Source: Chondrosia reniformis
Lineage: Eukaryota; Porifera; Demospongiae; Chondrillida; Chondrillidae
NCBI GenBank assembly: GCA_947172415.1
Contig: OX359201.1
Coordinates: forward strand, 2,418,001-2,482,000
Direction: 5' to 3'
DNA length: 64,000 bases
The stretch's first letter is position 1, and each line of letters opens with the position of its first letter. The notes beneath the pieces are model-generated. The model made no database searches and was not told the DNA's origin. It saw nothing but the letters and a program-made list of their open reading frames with translations. This document shows, one piece after another, positions 47,378 to 58,739 of this stretch. The position numbers and the translations under genes were made by a program.

Positions 47378-48530
47378 TATACATTTAAACAAACCAGGTC
47401 TGTGATGTATATAGTATAAGCTATGGTAAGGACACTATGGTATGCATGGACGTATGATATATGTAGAGATGTGACAATGTTTGTCACACTTGCCTTAATT
47501 GCTACAAAATGAGTGTTTATATTTAGAAAAATCAATACAGGTAATTATTTAAAGTTTATGTATTAATGTAACTTATTAGAGGACATAGTATAGACAAACT
47601 GTTAGCTTATAAGGCTGTAATTGTACCCTCGTGTTCCATGTAATAACTACATTTTTGTAAGGTTTACACTTCCATCTGAAGGCGTTCAACCTATTATGCC
47701 GCCATGTGTAGATGTTACTGCAACCCCCTTACAGGCTGAAGACCACTTTTTGTGGCTTCAAAGTAAAAACTGTCTAATCTAACCTTGTAAAGATACATTT
47801 TTACATTTGGTGAAAGCCTCCAAATAAATTCGCTCGAGTTGATAAGAGGAACTAATACTATAACCAAAAACACCAACCAAATAACTCTCAATTTTTACAA
47901 TTTGGTATAACTTTAATATGTTATTAAAACTTGCATTTTTTCAATGATACTTGTATAATCTATATACCTGCCATATTTATTTTTTCCCTTTATAATAAAG
48001 TTACACCATAGTATAATTTTTTCAGGGATACAAATGGGATACGAATGTAATATGTATGGGATAGGTATTTGATAAGTATGGCATTCGTTTGTGATACCTA
48101 TGGGATAGATATCCAATGTGTATGTTTTTTAATACACATTTACAAACAATGTGGTACAAAATGTATACAACAGATAAACCTCAGTCACAGGAGTAATATA
48201 ATCATTTAGTGTGGATTTAAATTCCTGGCAAGGTTATAATGTTTAATATAAAATGAAATGATTTTGCTAATGCTTGACCAATTGTGATTCAGCCTCAAGT
48301 CAAAGATGACTTGACTGGAAGTAACAATCTTCTGGGACACCGATTTCAACATTTCTTTGATGGAGGAGTTCTTTGCTGTTGTTGCTGTTTTAGTAACTAA
48401 TATTGTAGTATTATTAGGTTGCCGAGGTTGCCTATTTCAAATGGAAATAGAGAAGGTTGCTAAAGGAGAGCTGTACTGATGATTTTGTGATTGGGTGAGG
48501 AAGTGGGACAGTGAGAGGATGGTTTGTGAA
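47378..48530. other. 3' flank of the SLC26 gene
   Basis: AT-rich. A possible polyadenylation signal AATAAA lies at about 47823, roughly 450 bases past the stop. No other feature seen. Confidence 0.4.
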
Positions 48531-48539
48531 TGAAGTAGG

Positions 48540-49150
48540 TAACGCAATTAGTAATATAAGGCATGAGACAATGATCAATCATTGGAAGACAAGTTAATTT
48601 CATCACTATGTGATTCTGCAATGAGTAATAAACAGGTAAATTGGTTTAGGGAGAATGAAGATGTGTTAAAGCCAATAGTTGAGGAAAGAAGCCAAGCATA
48701 TAGGAGATGGCTTAGCACTGTTAGTGAGAAAGATAGGAGGAAATTCTACAGGGTATGTACAGGGGTACTATAAAGGCTGCAAGAGTGGCAAAAGTCTTGA
48801 TTTCAGATGAAAGCCTCATAGAGGAAGAATGGTGGCAAAATCGTATAGAGGTGTAATTGTGAAATGCAGCTGGCAAGGAGGGGTCTAGTCCCAATGAGAG
48901 TAACAGCAAAGATGGAAAAGACATTTTAACAGGATCTTTCACCTCCAGAGTAGGTTTTCAGTAGAGGAACTGGAAAAGGTAAGACAGAGGGGCCTTGAGA
49001 CCAGAAATGGCTGAGCCACCTACAGAGGAGGAACTGCTTAGAACTGTTGGCAAATTGAAGAATGGCAAAGCAGCAAGAGATTCTGGCATATTTCCTTAAA
49101 TGCTGAAGGCAGTAAGTGGTAATGATGAGTTCTTGGAGTTATTGTCTACA
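48540..49150 (+). mobile_element. RTE-like LINE fragment
   Basis: Reads QVNWFRENEDVLKPIVEERS..AYRRWL (linker before RT), a broken stretch KVLISDESLIEEEWWQN, and EPPTEEELLRTVGKLKNGKA followed by DSGIFP (RT motif 1). Stops between. The catalytic part of RT is absent. Confidence 0.75.
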
Positions 49151-49189
49151 TATATTGCAATATACTAAGGAAATCTAAATAATATAATA

Positions 49190-49690
49190 AATAAATACAG
49201 TACAAGTTACAAAATACTAAGGTAATCTAAATATAAATAAACAAGGAGTTCGAGTTTAAAAAACTCGTGGGGCGCCAGGCGCCCCTAAGTAAACTCGAAC
49301 TACTTGGCTGGTTCTCATAGATATACGGTTAACCGATTTCCAATCGACTCTTGTTGGCCGTCAATTTTTCAAGGCCATATCTCGTAGAAAACGTTTTGCG
49401 CAAGCTTTACGTTACATAGTATTAGTAAGGGTGGTTTTTAAGTCCATTTCGTTCGTTCAATGTTCTACGCTAAGGAAGAGAAAGCTAATTTTAAGCTAGA
49501 AAACAAAAGCTAGCCGAACGTCCGCCATTTTTTGACAGAGATATATATATATATATATACAAGACTACGAACAGGAAGCCATACATTAACATAATTTCTG
49601 AAAACAATATAGGGGCGCCTGTGGCGCCCCAATAAATAGTATAATATAAATAATTCATATGACTCCGGGAAAGGACCTAGCAACAGAATG
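49190..49690 (+). repeat. Dispersed repeat E, copy interrupted by repeat C
   Basis: Outer parts 49190-49246 and 49633-49690 match 12465-12570 continuously, which shows the 386-bp insert between them by comparison with an empty site. Confidence 0.75.
49247..49632 (+). mobile_element. Hairpin-ended repeat C, copy 2
   Basis: Left end: outer stem 'gttcgagttta' / 'taaactcgaac' around an inner 'ggggcgcc' / 'ggcgcccc' stem. Right end: 'ggggcgcctgtggcgcccc'. Interior non-coding, with an (AT)n run at 49540-49560. Flanks match repeat E. Confidence 0.82.
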
Positions 49691-50009
49691 GGCATAGTAT
49701 CATAAAGTTTAGGGTATAAAACTCATTTTAAATTAAGGGATTTTTTATTTAGGTCTCTGTTTTCTACGACAAAATCTGCATATAAAATGCCATAGGACTA
49801 TAGAAAAAGTATAGAAAATTTATATTGAAACCAAGTGTTATGTATTGATAAGAATTATCAGTTGGTCAGATCACTGTAAAACCGACATATATCATGGTAC
49901 ATATGTATGACCAATGTCTGGCAAAATATTGCTTAATTAAAGTTGCAAAATAATCAAAGTTTAATGAAGATTGCAAGCTTACGATTGCACAACCTGGGGA
50001 TGTTTTTCT

Positions 50010-50175
50010 AGTGCGTCGCCAACACTCTCATATGTCACTCCGTACATATGTAATAACTTATCATGTGAAGTTGCGAAAAAGTCACCCCTTGTTGCAAAAG
50101 AAGATCATCTTTTCAAGAACAGCTATGATAAGTCGATGCTCTCCTACGAGAAGGAGATACGCGCTACGGATTATA
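50010..50175 (+). repeat. Dispersed repeat D, copy 2
   Basis: Matches the minus strand of 37105-37265. An open frame (49971-50198, 75 codons) covers it but is not conserved in copy 1. Confidence 0.6.
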
Positions 50176-50584
50176 CAATTGTAGCGATCGAAGGTTAGAT
50201 AAAGCATATTTGTGTACGTTTCCATTAAGTTTGAGGCAGAATTGTCCTATATTCATGCAAAAGAAATTCGTTTAGTCGCCGTATTAAAAGTTTGGTAATT
50301 TAAACTCTGTCTTCTCTTCTTACGTTTTTTGTTCATATTTTTACTGGTCCATGTGTAGGAATTAGGAGTATTTGTTGCGATCATTATGAGAATAAAGCCT
50401 TGTTGAGCGTCAGCAACATGAATTTACTAGTTCATTTCATTCATTCATTTCATTTATTATTTATCATTTGAATAGGAAGCCCCATCAGCTCATTTGGCTG
50501 GTCCACCTGGGGGTCCTATATATATATACGGCGGTTGCTAGGATACGTTTGGAGAAGAAGTAGTCGATTGGTTGTGGTGGTAAA

Positions 50585-51298
50585 ATGCCAGTAAATGGTG
50601 TAAGACAGGCAAATTTGCTAGATAAAGGTGCTTTGGGGGCGCTTGAGACACCCACGCGAAGGCGCAGTGGGAGTTTTATGGGAAGCGCAGTTGTAAGGCA
50701 GGAGGGAGAGTCGGCAAAAATTCCATGCAAAACGGACGTTATTAACTGTATTTGTGGGAATAACAGAGAGTCAGCAGCTAAGGACAAGAGGGACTGGGTT
50801 TGTTGCGAGGGCTGCACGTGCTGGTCGCATCCTTCTTGCTACCGAGTGGCTCAGGTGGTTGTCGCTAAGGATGACGTGCACTTCCTTTGCTTCTTTTGCT
50901 CGACCAACAGTTTGATGCGGTGGCAAGCCCTTTTAGACAGAGTCGAGGTCAGTTGCAAAGCGACTGCAGAAGTGCAGGAAAGTCTTAGCTCTTTACAGGA
51001 GGAAATGACAGTTAGAATCGATGAGTTAACACAAAGGACTGAAGAGAGATGTGTGGAAATTAGAACTCTAATTGGCAAACTGGAGAGCACAAGCACTGAG
51101 ATTGAGAAACAAGGAACTTTTGTTGGTAAAGATTCTGAAATGGAAATGGTATTGACTGCTGGCACTTTGAGCTCAGCAGAGGGCAAAAGAAGAAAGAAGG
51201 GAATTAGGAAGTTGTGGGGGACAGGCAGGCTAATATATGTAAATCAGGTCCAAAAGGAAATTGGTGTCTGCATTGGTACTGACAAAGCAAGGGGATAA
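50585..51298 (+). CDS. PHD finger plus coiled-coil ORF (retroelement ORF1 type)
   Basis: 237 residues, intact. PHD-like zinc finger at about residues 56-105: CICGNN..., DWVCCEGCTCWSHPSC, FLCFFC. It is followed by a coiled coil of about 70 residues (VQESLSSLQEEMTVRIDELT..EIRTLIGKLESTSTEIEKQG) and a basic tail. PHD/coiled-coil ORF1 proteins are known from CR1-type LINEs. Downstream to about 51640 is a UTR-like stretch ending in 'ataataataaaaataat', a LINE-like tail. No endonuclease or RT follows on this strand, so this is an ORF1-only element or a domesticated gene. Confidence 0.7.
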   Translation: MPVNGVRQANLLDKGALGALETPTRRRSGSFMGSAVVRQEGESAKIPCKTDVINCICGNNRESAAKDKRDWVCCEGCTCWSHPSCYRVAQVVVAKDDVHFLCFFCSTNSLMRWQALLDRVEVSCKATAEVQESLSSLQEEMTVRIDELTQRTEERCVEIRTLIGKLESTSTEIEKQGTFVGKDSEMEMVLTAGTLSSAEGKRRKKGIRKLWGTGRLIYVNQVQKEIGVCIGTDKARG

Positions 51299-51640
51299 AA
51301 GTAGAAAGACTTTTCAAGAGAAGGAACAGTAAATATATATGGTGGTTTGAGCTTAACAGCTCAGAAACGTTATTGGTGGAGGTGGAATCACTATGGCACC
51401 ATGATTATTGGAGACTGGAAAGATTAAAGAGCTGGTTTGGGGCTACGTAAAGGACTAAGAGGAAGATGTATAGATAGACATATATAACTGTCTGTTGTAT
51501 GGGGTGATAATCAGAACTGTTTCTGTGTCTATATGTATATACTGGTGTCAATGTTTATTGTATATAGTGCTGCATTGGGCAAATTTAGCCCTAGTGTGCA
51601 ACTGCACATGATGCACTTAAATCAATTATAATAATAAAAA
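51299..51640 (+). other. 3' UTR-like tail of the PHD ORF element
   Basis: Non-coding, with 'ttgggcaaatttagccctag' and an A/T-rich ending. Reads like the 3' end of a CR1-type LINE. Confidence 0.4.
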
Positions 51641-51799
51641 TAATATATACATATATGATAACAAATAAAAGAGCACTAATATAAAATATAAAATAAAAAT
51701 TGCAAGTTATAATTACTATAAATTAAAAATGTACTCCTTAAGCTTTCTTTTAAAATTCACATATGAGGATATCCTCTTAAATGACAATCGCTAGCTCCT

Positions 51800-54700
51800 T
51801 TATATGAGAAGGATCATCTCAGCCACTCAGTTTTTGGGAATCTCATGTAAATGTTGATCTCAGATCCTCTTGTGGTTATTGTAGAGATATAAGAATTCCT
51901 CGTGAACAAGGTTGACAAAGAATGACGTGAACTCAGCTTCAAGCAGCGAAATACCAAGACCAGCCTAAACACAAGCCGTCGTGTCTCAAGAGAGACCCAA
52001 CCAATCTTCTCTCTCAAAACATGGGTCAGGGTGCCAAATGGTTTGTTTAGTACCAACCTCATCCCATGCTTCTGAATCCTCTCTATGTCGGACTTCAGAT
52101 TCAGGGAACACTCCTGTCAGATAACTGCACAATAATCAAGGTGTGGTAATACAAAAACATTAAAAAATAACTTCTTCATTTCAGGTGGAATGGAATACCT
52201 GAGTCTCCTCAGCTGTGCTAAGGCCCTGTAACACTTATTCTTAACATAATCAATATGTTCATTCCATTTCAATTTACAGTCTAGCCAAACACCCTGACAC
52301 TTCACTTTGTCACATCTTTCCAAAATCACATCACCCATCTGTACCTCATCCTTACTTAACTCATGTTGTCTCCTTGGCCTGCTTAACAACAACAGATGAG
52401 TTTTACTGATATTAAGTGAAAGATGGTTATTGACAGCCCAATTCAGGATTGCCATTGCATCACGGGACAAACATGTACTTAAGCTTTCAACATTGTCACT
52501 AATACGAATCCAGATTAGTGTCATCAGCGTATTGCATAATAGAGGATCCAGAAAGATTAAGTGGTAAATCATTAACATACAAGGAGAACAAGATAGGTCC
52601 CAGGATAGAACCCTGTGTAACTCCATGCCTAACTTCACACCAGCTAGAGTGATGATCACCAATCTTCACTCTCTGTCTCCTACCACTAAGGTAACCTTGA
52701 AACCATGCCAAAGCCTTTTCATCAAAACCATAACCTCTCATCTTACTAAGTAGCAAGGGATGGTTGACCTTGTCAAAGGCCTTGCTAATGTGGACCATGA
52801 CCGACCCAACCATCATAGCATTATCTAAGGCCTGTCTCCAATGCTCTATCATGGTGACCAAGGCATCCTGAACAGTGTGATTCCTCCTGAAGCAAAACTG
52901 GCAGGGAAGAATGATTTCATTGGCCTTCAGGTAATTCACAATTTGCCTAGAAATAAGCCTCTCAAAGACCTTTGATACTATTGGGAGAATCGAGACCGGA
53001 CAGAAATTCTCCACTAACTCCAAGCTACCTGACTTTGGAACTGGAATTATCACAGCAGATTTCCATTCTCTAGGCCAAGAGTTGGTAGCAATACTATAGT
53101 TAAACAAGGAAGCCAAACTGCTAGATATACTGGGAGCAACTAAACTAAGAATCCTGGCACTAATTTCATCAATACCCACAGCCTTAGCAACATCAAAATG
53201 ACTTAACAATTGCAACACCTCATCCTCCTCAATTTCCTGAAAAGAAAGCTTCTTATCAACCTGCTTGATGCTACAATTATCATAAACTACATCATGTTCT
53301 ACATCAATAGTGTCATCTTCCCCACAGGTTATGGAAGAGAAAAAAGAACCAAACTCACAGGCAACCCTATATTCATCTCTAATAGGGCCATCATCAGTTC
53401 TAATTGTATAAACACAATTAGTGTCTTTTTCCCCCCACAAATTCTTAAGTTCACTCCATGCCTTTTTAGGGTTTGTTGTTGCTCTCCTATTCACAAGATT
53501 AACAAGATTAAAATAGTCCAACTTTGACCTCCTGATCAACAATGTAACAAGGTTTCTCAACTTCTTGTATTGTTGCCAGTGAACCTCCAACTTGCTCTTC
53601 TTAGCCTAGGTGCAAAAGTAATTTCTTGCTTTCATGACAGCTCTAATATCCCAAGTGATCCAAGGGCAGGTCCTTGCCCTAACCCTGATTCTCCTGAATG
53701 GAATGTGGGAGTCCAAAATCTCTAGGAATAATAACTTTCCAAGAGTTCCATTTATCATCAATATTGTCAAGAGCTTCAATAAGACACCAAGGAGCACTTC
53801 TTAGGTCATATAAAAGCTTGTTCAAGTTAAATTTTGCGTAGCTTCTGACATACCTCATTTTACCCCTTACAGTGCTCCCCTCTTTTAATACACCATATAC
53901 AAGCTTGTGGTCACTAATACCAGCTTCAAAGGAGTTGTGGGAGGCCAATGCACTAGGATTTGATACAAAGATCAGATCTAAAGGGAGGAGCTGATTTGTA
54001 TTAGTGCATAACCTGAGACCACTGCATCAAGTTAGCACAGTTAGTATTAGCACAGCTCTTCTCTAGATAATTGCAGTTGAAATCTCCCAGCACAATCATT
54101 TCCATCCCCTCACTCACCGCTTTATCTAACATGGATTCAAATAAATCAAACCAAGTAACAGCTGAACTAGGAGCCCTATAAACATTTCCAATCAATAACC
54201 ATCTCCGATGACCCTTTACTTGCAACCATAGTACTTCTAAATTGTCATCCTCTAAATCTTTTCTTCTAATACATTTCACAGTGTTAGAAACATAAGCCAA
54301 CAAACCCCCACCTCTACCCATGGCTCGGTCTTTTCTATATATATAAATTAAAGCCAGGCATGTACAAGTCTTTATCTGGAATACCATTATGCAACCAAGA
54401 CTCACTAAGTCCCAAGATTGCTCCATTAACAGACCATTTGCCCAACAACAATCTCACATCATCCATCTTAGGTAAAACACTTCTAACATTCAAATACCCT
54501 ACAAACAAACCGTTACCTCAGTAGTTGAAGTATTCCTTGAAGAATTAGTTACTGAATGGACCTGAACATCAGCGGAACAATCAAAGAGATTGTCCGCAAA
54601 TGAAGGCAGACAACACTGAGAACAGAACCAGTCACCTACATCATTAGCAAGCTCTTCATATCTGACCCTGGAAACCTGTTCACAGGTTGCATGCCACCAC

Positions 54701-55080
54701 TTATTACAGCTGTCACATTAAAGACCTCTCTGATTTGATTTCACTGGATAGCTACACTTGGGACAAGGGAACTTGTACCTCGGGCCTGGATTAGTCTCAA
54801 TATTGCCAGCAATATTCAGTAGAATCCACAAGGCTGCACCAGAAATAGCTTCACGACGTGAAGGACAGTTTTGCCCAGCACGCGTGTGCATCTTGGCGCA
54901 CAATCTCCATCTTCCAGACGAATACGAGATGACAAGAAAATACCGACCAGGAAGATTAAGTTTAGGGGCAAAAAGGATCGCATTTGGATCTGAGAACACA
55001 TATCTCTCCACAGGCAAGTCAATCTGAACAGGTAGATTGCCACAACAATCATCAGAGCAGTAAATCGGAACGCCATTTTT
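51800..55080 (-). mobile_element. CR1-type LINE with 2A-like motif, PHD finger, endonuclease and RT
   Basis: Minus strand N to C: N-terminal region with ERYVFSDPNAILFAPKLNLP, 2A-like GNIETNPGP (54807-54781), PHD finger (KFPCPKCSYPV; CDSCNKWWHATC; DWFCSQC). AP endonuclease: LSESWLHNGIPDKDL; GRGGGLLAYVSN; MIVLGDFNCNYLEKS; NSFEAGISDHKLVYGVL. RT: DVAKAVGIDEISARILSLVA; SVMVHISKAFDKVNHPLLLS; VTQGSILGPILFSLYVNDLP; MQYADDTNL. C-terminal region ends at 51814. About six frameshifts or stops, so dead, but almost full length. The motif-A residue reads HISKAFD where DfSKAFD is usual. Convergent with the PHD ORF at 50.6 kb. Confidence 0.93.
54781..54807 (-). other. 2A-like peptide motif
   Basis: GNIETNPGP, preceded by WILLNIA. 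Ribosome-skipping 2A peptides have D(V/I)ExNPG|P; here the Asp reads Asn. Active 2A motifs are established at this position (before PHD) in some invertebrate LINEs. Confidence 0.75.
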
Positions 55081-55508
55081 TTGAAAAATTTCCTAATTTT
55101 GAAACGTTTCCTACTTGATATTCCCATTCCTGTTTACCGATAAAGACCTCCAAGTTAAAATGTCCAGAATTAGTAAATTTATGTTACTGAAGTTCAACCA
55201 GGCTTTATTCTTATTCATGTGTCAGGGGTGTCAAGTTGACAATATGAAAATGAGTAAGATCAGTCAGCAGTGTGCATTAAACTACATTGGGTGCCGCCAT
55301 TTTCGTTACTAAGGATTATGTAATCTTTATGAGGCTCTTTCAGCTTCCAGTTCGCGTTGCCTATCCCGTTATTGTTCGTGTATCTGTTACGCGCAAAGCT
55401 CCAACCTGCGCAAAGTTCTAACCTGAAGATCATGTGACCGGAAAGGAACAGGTTATGTCGAGCTTTGCGCAAAGCTAACGCGGTCGGTCACATACAACAC
55501 AGAACGGC

Positions 55509-55645
55509 TTAATAGACGGCCCATTTAGAAGTGATTTAAATCGGTTTCGACCCTAATAGACGGCCCATTTAGAAGCGATTTTAAATCGGTTTCGACCCTA
55601 ATAGACAGCCCATTTAGAAGCGATTTCAACCCGCTTTCGACCCAG
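55509..55645 (+). repeat. Three tandem 47-bp units
   Basis: Unit 'aatagacggcccatttagaa', 'gcgattttaaatcggtttcg', 'accct'. Third unit is the most diverged. GC-richer than its surroundings. Confidence 0.92.
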
Positions 55646-55649
55646 TTTG

Positions 55650-56175
55650 CATTTGGTAGAATATAGATAGATATTGATAGAAACGTATTATAAGTTAATA
55701 TAACTGTAACTACGACTGACTATAAGTTTAAGTCAGTCAAACTGTCATGCAAGTAGAATTGACATGCATGTATATACATAATTATGACTGCATGAGTAAA
55801 ATACTCAAATTGACTTGCAATGTGCCGTTGAATATTAGGCCTGTATATATAGTGTTTAATTAACCCATTTCTTTCATATATTTAATTAGCATACCACACT
55901 TTTGAGTTCCATCTGTTGGGTTTCCTTCACTGAAACCACATTTATATCATGTAAACCACATCTTATTTCACATCAACCCACAAGATGTAATCATTTCCTC
56001 CCCAGTTTCTATAAATACCCATTAGTTTTAATTGATTGAGGTTTAACTGACTTAAGGTAAATCAATATATAACTTAATGTTCATAACAGACTGCATGGTA
56101 TATTATGCTATTAAACTTAATATGCTGCATGATGACATTGCGACTTTAAAACAATGCCATGATGTTACTTCCTAA
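55650..56175. other. No feature recognised
   Basis: AT-rich sequence before the integrase gene. Upstream exons or a promoter of that gene could lie here but none is identifiable. Confidence 0.4.
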
Positions 56176-56433
56176 ATGTGTTCAGATTACATGGCAGCTG
56201 TCCACAAGCAGGAATTTGAAAAGTTCACTTCTGAGAGGTATCTGCAGGGAGTATTACGTGGTAGCTCCGTGGTGATAGAGGCCAAGGCAGATGAGGTGAA
56301 ACTGTTCCTGCAAGGAAAGGGGGAAAGAGGTAACAAGACATTCACTCACTGGGTGAAACAAAGGGGCTTTCAATTTCTCAATTACCCTGCTCTTGGCCTA
56401 GTCAACATTCTGTGCACTCCAGTCAATAAGAAG
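56176..56433 (+). CDS. Integrase gene: N-terminal domain exon
   Basis: FEKFTSERYLQGVLRGSSVV, EAKADEVKLFLQGKGE, FTHWVKQRGFQF, YPALGLVNILCTPV: the KRBA2-type N-terminal domain. ATG at 56176 is possible; an acceptor at 56185 (gttcag) would instead make this an internal exon. Donor AAG|gtacaa. Confidence 0.8.
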
Positions 56434-56504
56434 GTACAAGGTGTATGCTACTTTTACATGTACCACTATTATTACATTATTACCTTTACTACACTTTTTG
56501 TAAG

Positions 56505-56633
56505 GTGCAACACGACACTACACCATTGGGGAAATATCATCAAGTAGCTATAGTTGAAAAATTCTTTGATATCATTCATCAAGCCCACTACAAAGACACG
56601 GGGCATGGTGAAGCCAAGAAGACACTGGTTAAA
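56505..56633 (+). CDS. Integrase gene: His half of HHCC motif
   Basis: VEKFFDIIHQAHYKDTGHGE, AKKTL. Supplies the His pair of the retroviral-type zinc-binding domain. Phase 0 both ends (GTG after taag; AAA|gtaatt). Confidence 0.85.
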
Positions 56634-56699
56634 GTAATTGACAGTAGCATTCCATGTATCATACACCTATATGATGCCAATTAATTGTACATTTTGCAG

Positions 56700-56843
56700 G
56701 TTCAGGCTTTGTACTCTTGCTTGCCACGGGCAGCTGTGGACAAGTTTGTTAGCCTCTGCCCCATTTGCCAACGGATGGTACCACAGAGCCTCAGAGAGCC
56801 ATTGAAACCAATCATTGCCAAAGGTTTCATGCAAAGAGAGCAG
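56700..56843 (+). CDS. Integrase gene: Cys half of HHCC motif
   Basis: LPRAAVDKFVSLCPICQR supplies C-x2-C. Then PLKPIIAKGFMQREQ, the lead-in to the catalytic core. Confidence 0.87.
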
Positions 56844-56933
56844 GTTTGTGATAAATTAGGAAAGAAACATAACTATAAAGCAAAATCCTCTAACATAGCA
56901 GACTGTTATTTTACTGTATATGACATTGTATAG

Positions 56934-57285
56934 ATTGACCTAATTGACATGGGTCATCGGCCGGATGGAAATTACAAGTGGATAGCCCACTACATGGATC
57001 ACTGGTCCAAGTACCATATTTCCAATGGCAAACAAAAGTGCAGTGGAGGTTGCCTGTGGGCTGAAGACTAGGGTGCTGGGATGCTTTGGTCTCCCAAGGG
57101 TGCTGTAATCTGACAATGGAGGAGAATTTGATAACGAACTCGTTACTTCCTTAATAAAGGACTGGCCAGGAAAACCAGTGATAGTACATGGGAGACAACG
57201 GCATCCTCAATCCCAAGGACTATTGGAGAGGGGTAACAGGACAGTTGAGGCAAAGCTAGCATGCAAATTTTCTGAGACGGGAGAG
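56934..57285 (+). pseudogene. Integrase gene: DDE catalytic core exon, broken
   Basis: IDLIDMGHRPDGNYKWIAHY (first Asp), MDHWSKYH, a one-base shift, FPMANKSAVEVACGLKTRVL, a TAA stop where Gln is expected, SDNGGEFDNE (second Asp), GRQRHPQSQGLLERGNRTVE (Glu). All three catalytic residues survive; the frame does not. Confidence 0.9.
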
Positions 57286-57414
57286 GTATATGGTCAGAAT
57301 GGCTACCAAGCATTCAATGTTAGCAATAAGTATACTTGTCATTCATTAACTAGTGTCATAACTATTGTAAATCAGGTAATAACTGTATATTATATTATCA
57401 TTTCAACAGATCAG

Positions 57415-57559
57415 CTCCACACTTCAATCCAGGAAACAACAGGTGCCACCCCTTATGAACTAGTCTATGGACAAGCACCCCAAAACAGCCAGAACATCCA
57501 GTCTAGTGCTGGCACAATTAATGAAGAGGATGTGCAAGACATCATAGAAGCCAGCTCAG
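57415..57559 (+). CDS. Integrase gene: end of core
   Basis: LHTSIQETTGATPYELVYGQ: the conserved 'H.....TPYE.vfG' end of the integrase core, then an acidic stretch. Phase 1 exit at TCA G|gtatgt. Intron before it is short and A/T-rich. Confidence 0.82.
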
Positions 57560-57619
57560 GTATGTATAATAGTATAATTTCACAGATGAAACCAATATCT
57601 TAACATCTAATTCATTTAG

Positions 57620-57898
57620 ATGCATATGCAGAAGAACCTCCCTCACCAGCTGCCTCTGAAGAGTCTCTGGCTTCTACACTGTGTCATACTGATGCTGAAC
57701 AACAGAAGCGCAGTACGTAAGCACTTAAGCCATACATGGAGACCAGTTGTAATGTTTGATGGACACCTGATATGTATCTAGATCCCAGGGTAGCGCAAAT
57801 GACACCTGACTCTGTTCCAGAGGTAGACAACAGCTGTAATGATGAGTCAGTGGTGGATTCTGTGAAGGACTTAACTGATATGGACTCAAACACTGAAG
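57620..57898 (+). CDS. Integrase gene: two acidic linker exons (57620-57712, 57782-57898)
   Basis: First exon DAYAEEPPSPAASEESLAST.., second PRVAQMTPDSVPEVDNSCND... Both keep phase 1 at each end. Low complexity, Ser/Glu/Asp-rich linker with no domain. Confidence 0.65.
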
Positions 57899-57976
57899 GT
57901 TAGCACTGCATCCACTTCAGTTTAGGGAGTGCACCTGACAAGGTACATATACTTGTGATTCCACCTGCCTGAACAG

Positions 57977-58476
57977 TTTCCTATCTAGAGAACTCATCAA
58001 AACATCTACAGTTTACAACAGTGGCCCATAACAAGTATCTGAAGAGTATTCTGAATATGAAGGACAGATACACCAAGTCCCACAGAACTGCCTGCTTCAA
58101 CAAAGGAGACAAAGTGACTGTCAGCATTCATCGACCACTTTGCAACGCTTACCTTGTGTTGTTGTGGCCGTGCTGGGAAGCCAAAGGAACATCTATCGCT
58201 TACAGTGCAAACAAGGGGTGATCAATAAATGCTACACTGGTGGCCTACTGGAGCCCTATCCTGGTGGTCTAGTGATCACTTGCCCATCACGTGAGGCACC
58301 TCAGCTATCACTAAGAGAGGCAGTGCATAAGGAGGATCCCAGCTTATTGCTGGGTGATAGGTGTCATTGTAAGAGAGGATGTACCACAAAAAGGTGTACT
58401 TTTCAGGCCAACAACAGGCCATGCCTGTCCCATTGTCACTCAGGCTTAAATGGTGACAACCAGCAGGACAAAAAAT
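57977..58476 (+). CDS. Integrase gene: C-terminal domain and Cys-rich motif, frameshifted
   Basis: KYLKSILNMKDRYTKS, FNKGDKVTVSIHRP, a shift near 58139, then LPCVVVAVLGSQRNIYRLQC (SH3-like region of KRBA2-type proteins). It ends with CHCKRGCTTKRCTFQANNRP, CLSHCH, a CRC-like zinc-binding cluster. Confidence 0.8.
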
Positions 58477-58558
58477 GTTAGTATACACGTATCTCCAGGA
58501 ATAGCAGGCCTGTAGCATTTCACTCAGCCTATATTTGCATTCTCCCTCATTCCAACAG

Positions 58559-58727
58559 GTACAAGGGCTTATACACCCTATAATGGGCCTGGAAAACGGG
58601 AACCTTCAAATGCAACCCATGTCAGGTACGTATGTGGAGTAGTACACATGAACTGAGTAACAAACTAAAATTCGGACATCTACCATCAACAGAACAACAA
58701 AGGTAGCTTCCACCTCAACTGTTATAG
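58559..58727 (+). CDS. Integrase gene: two linker exons (58559-58625, 58693-58727)
   Basis: CTRAYTPYNGPGKREPSNAT then RTTKVASTSTVI(G). Phases 1/2 and 2/1 connect the Cys-rich exon to the CXXC exon exactly, which is the main support. The Naiad-like PLE lies in the next intron. Confidence 0.65.
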
Positions 58728-58739
58728 GTAAAAAACAAT

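Noticed and set aside
50485-50817. 110-codon minus-strand frame
   Set aside because: Complement of the PHD ORF.
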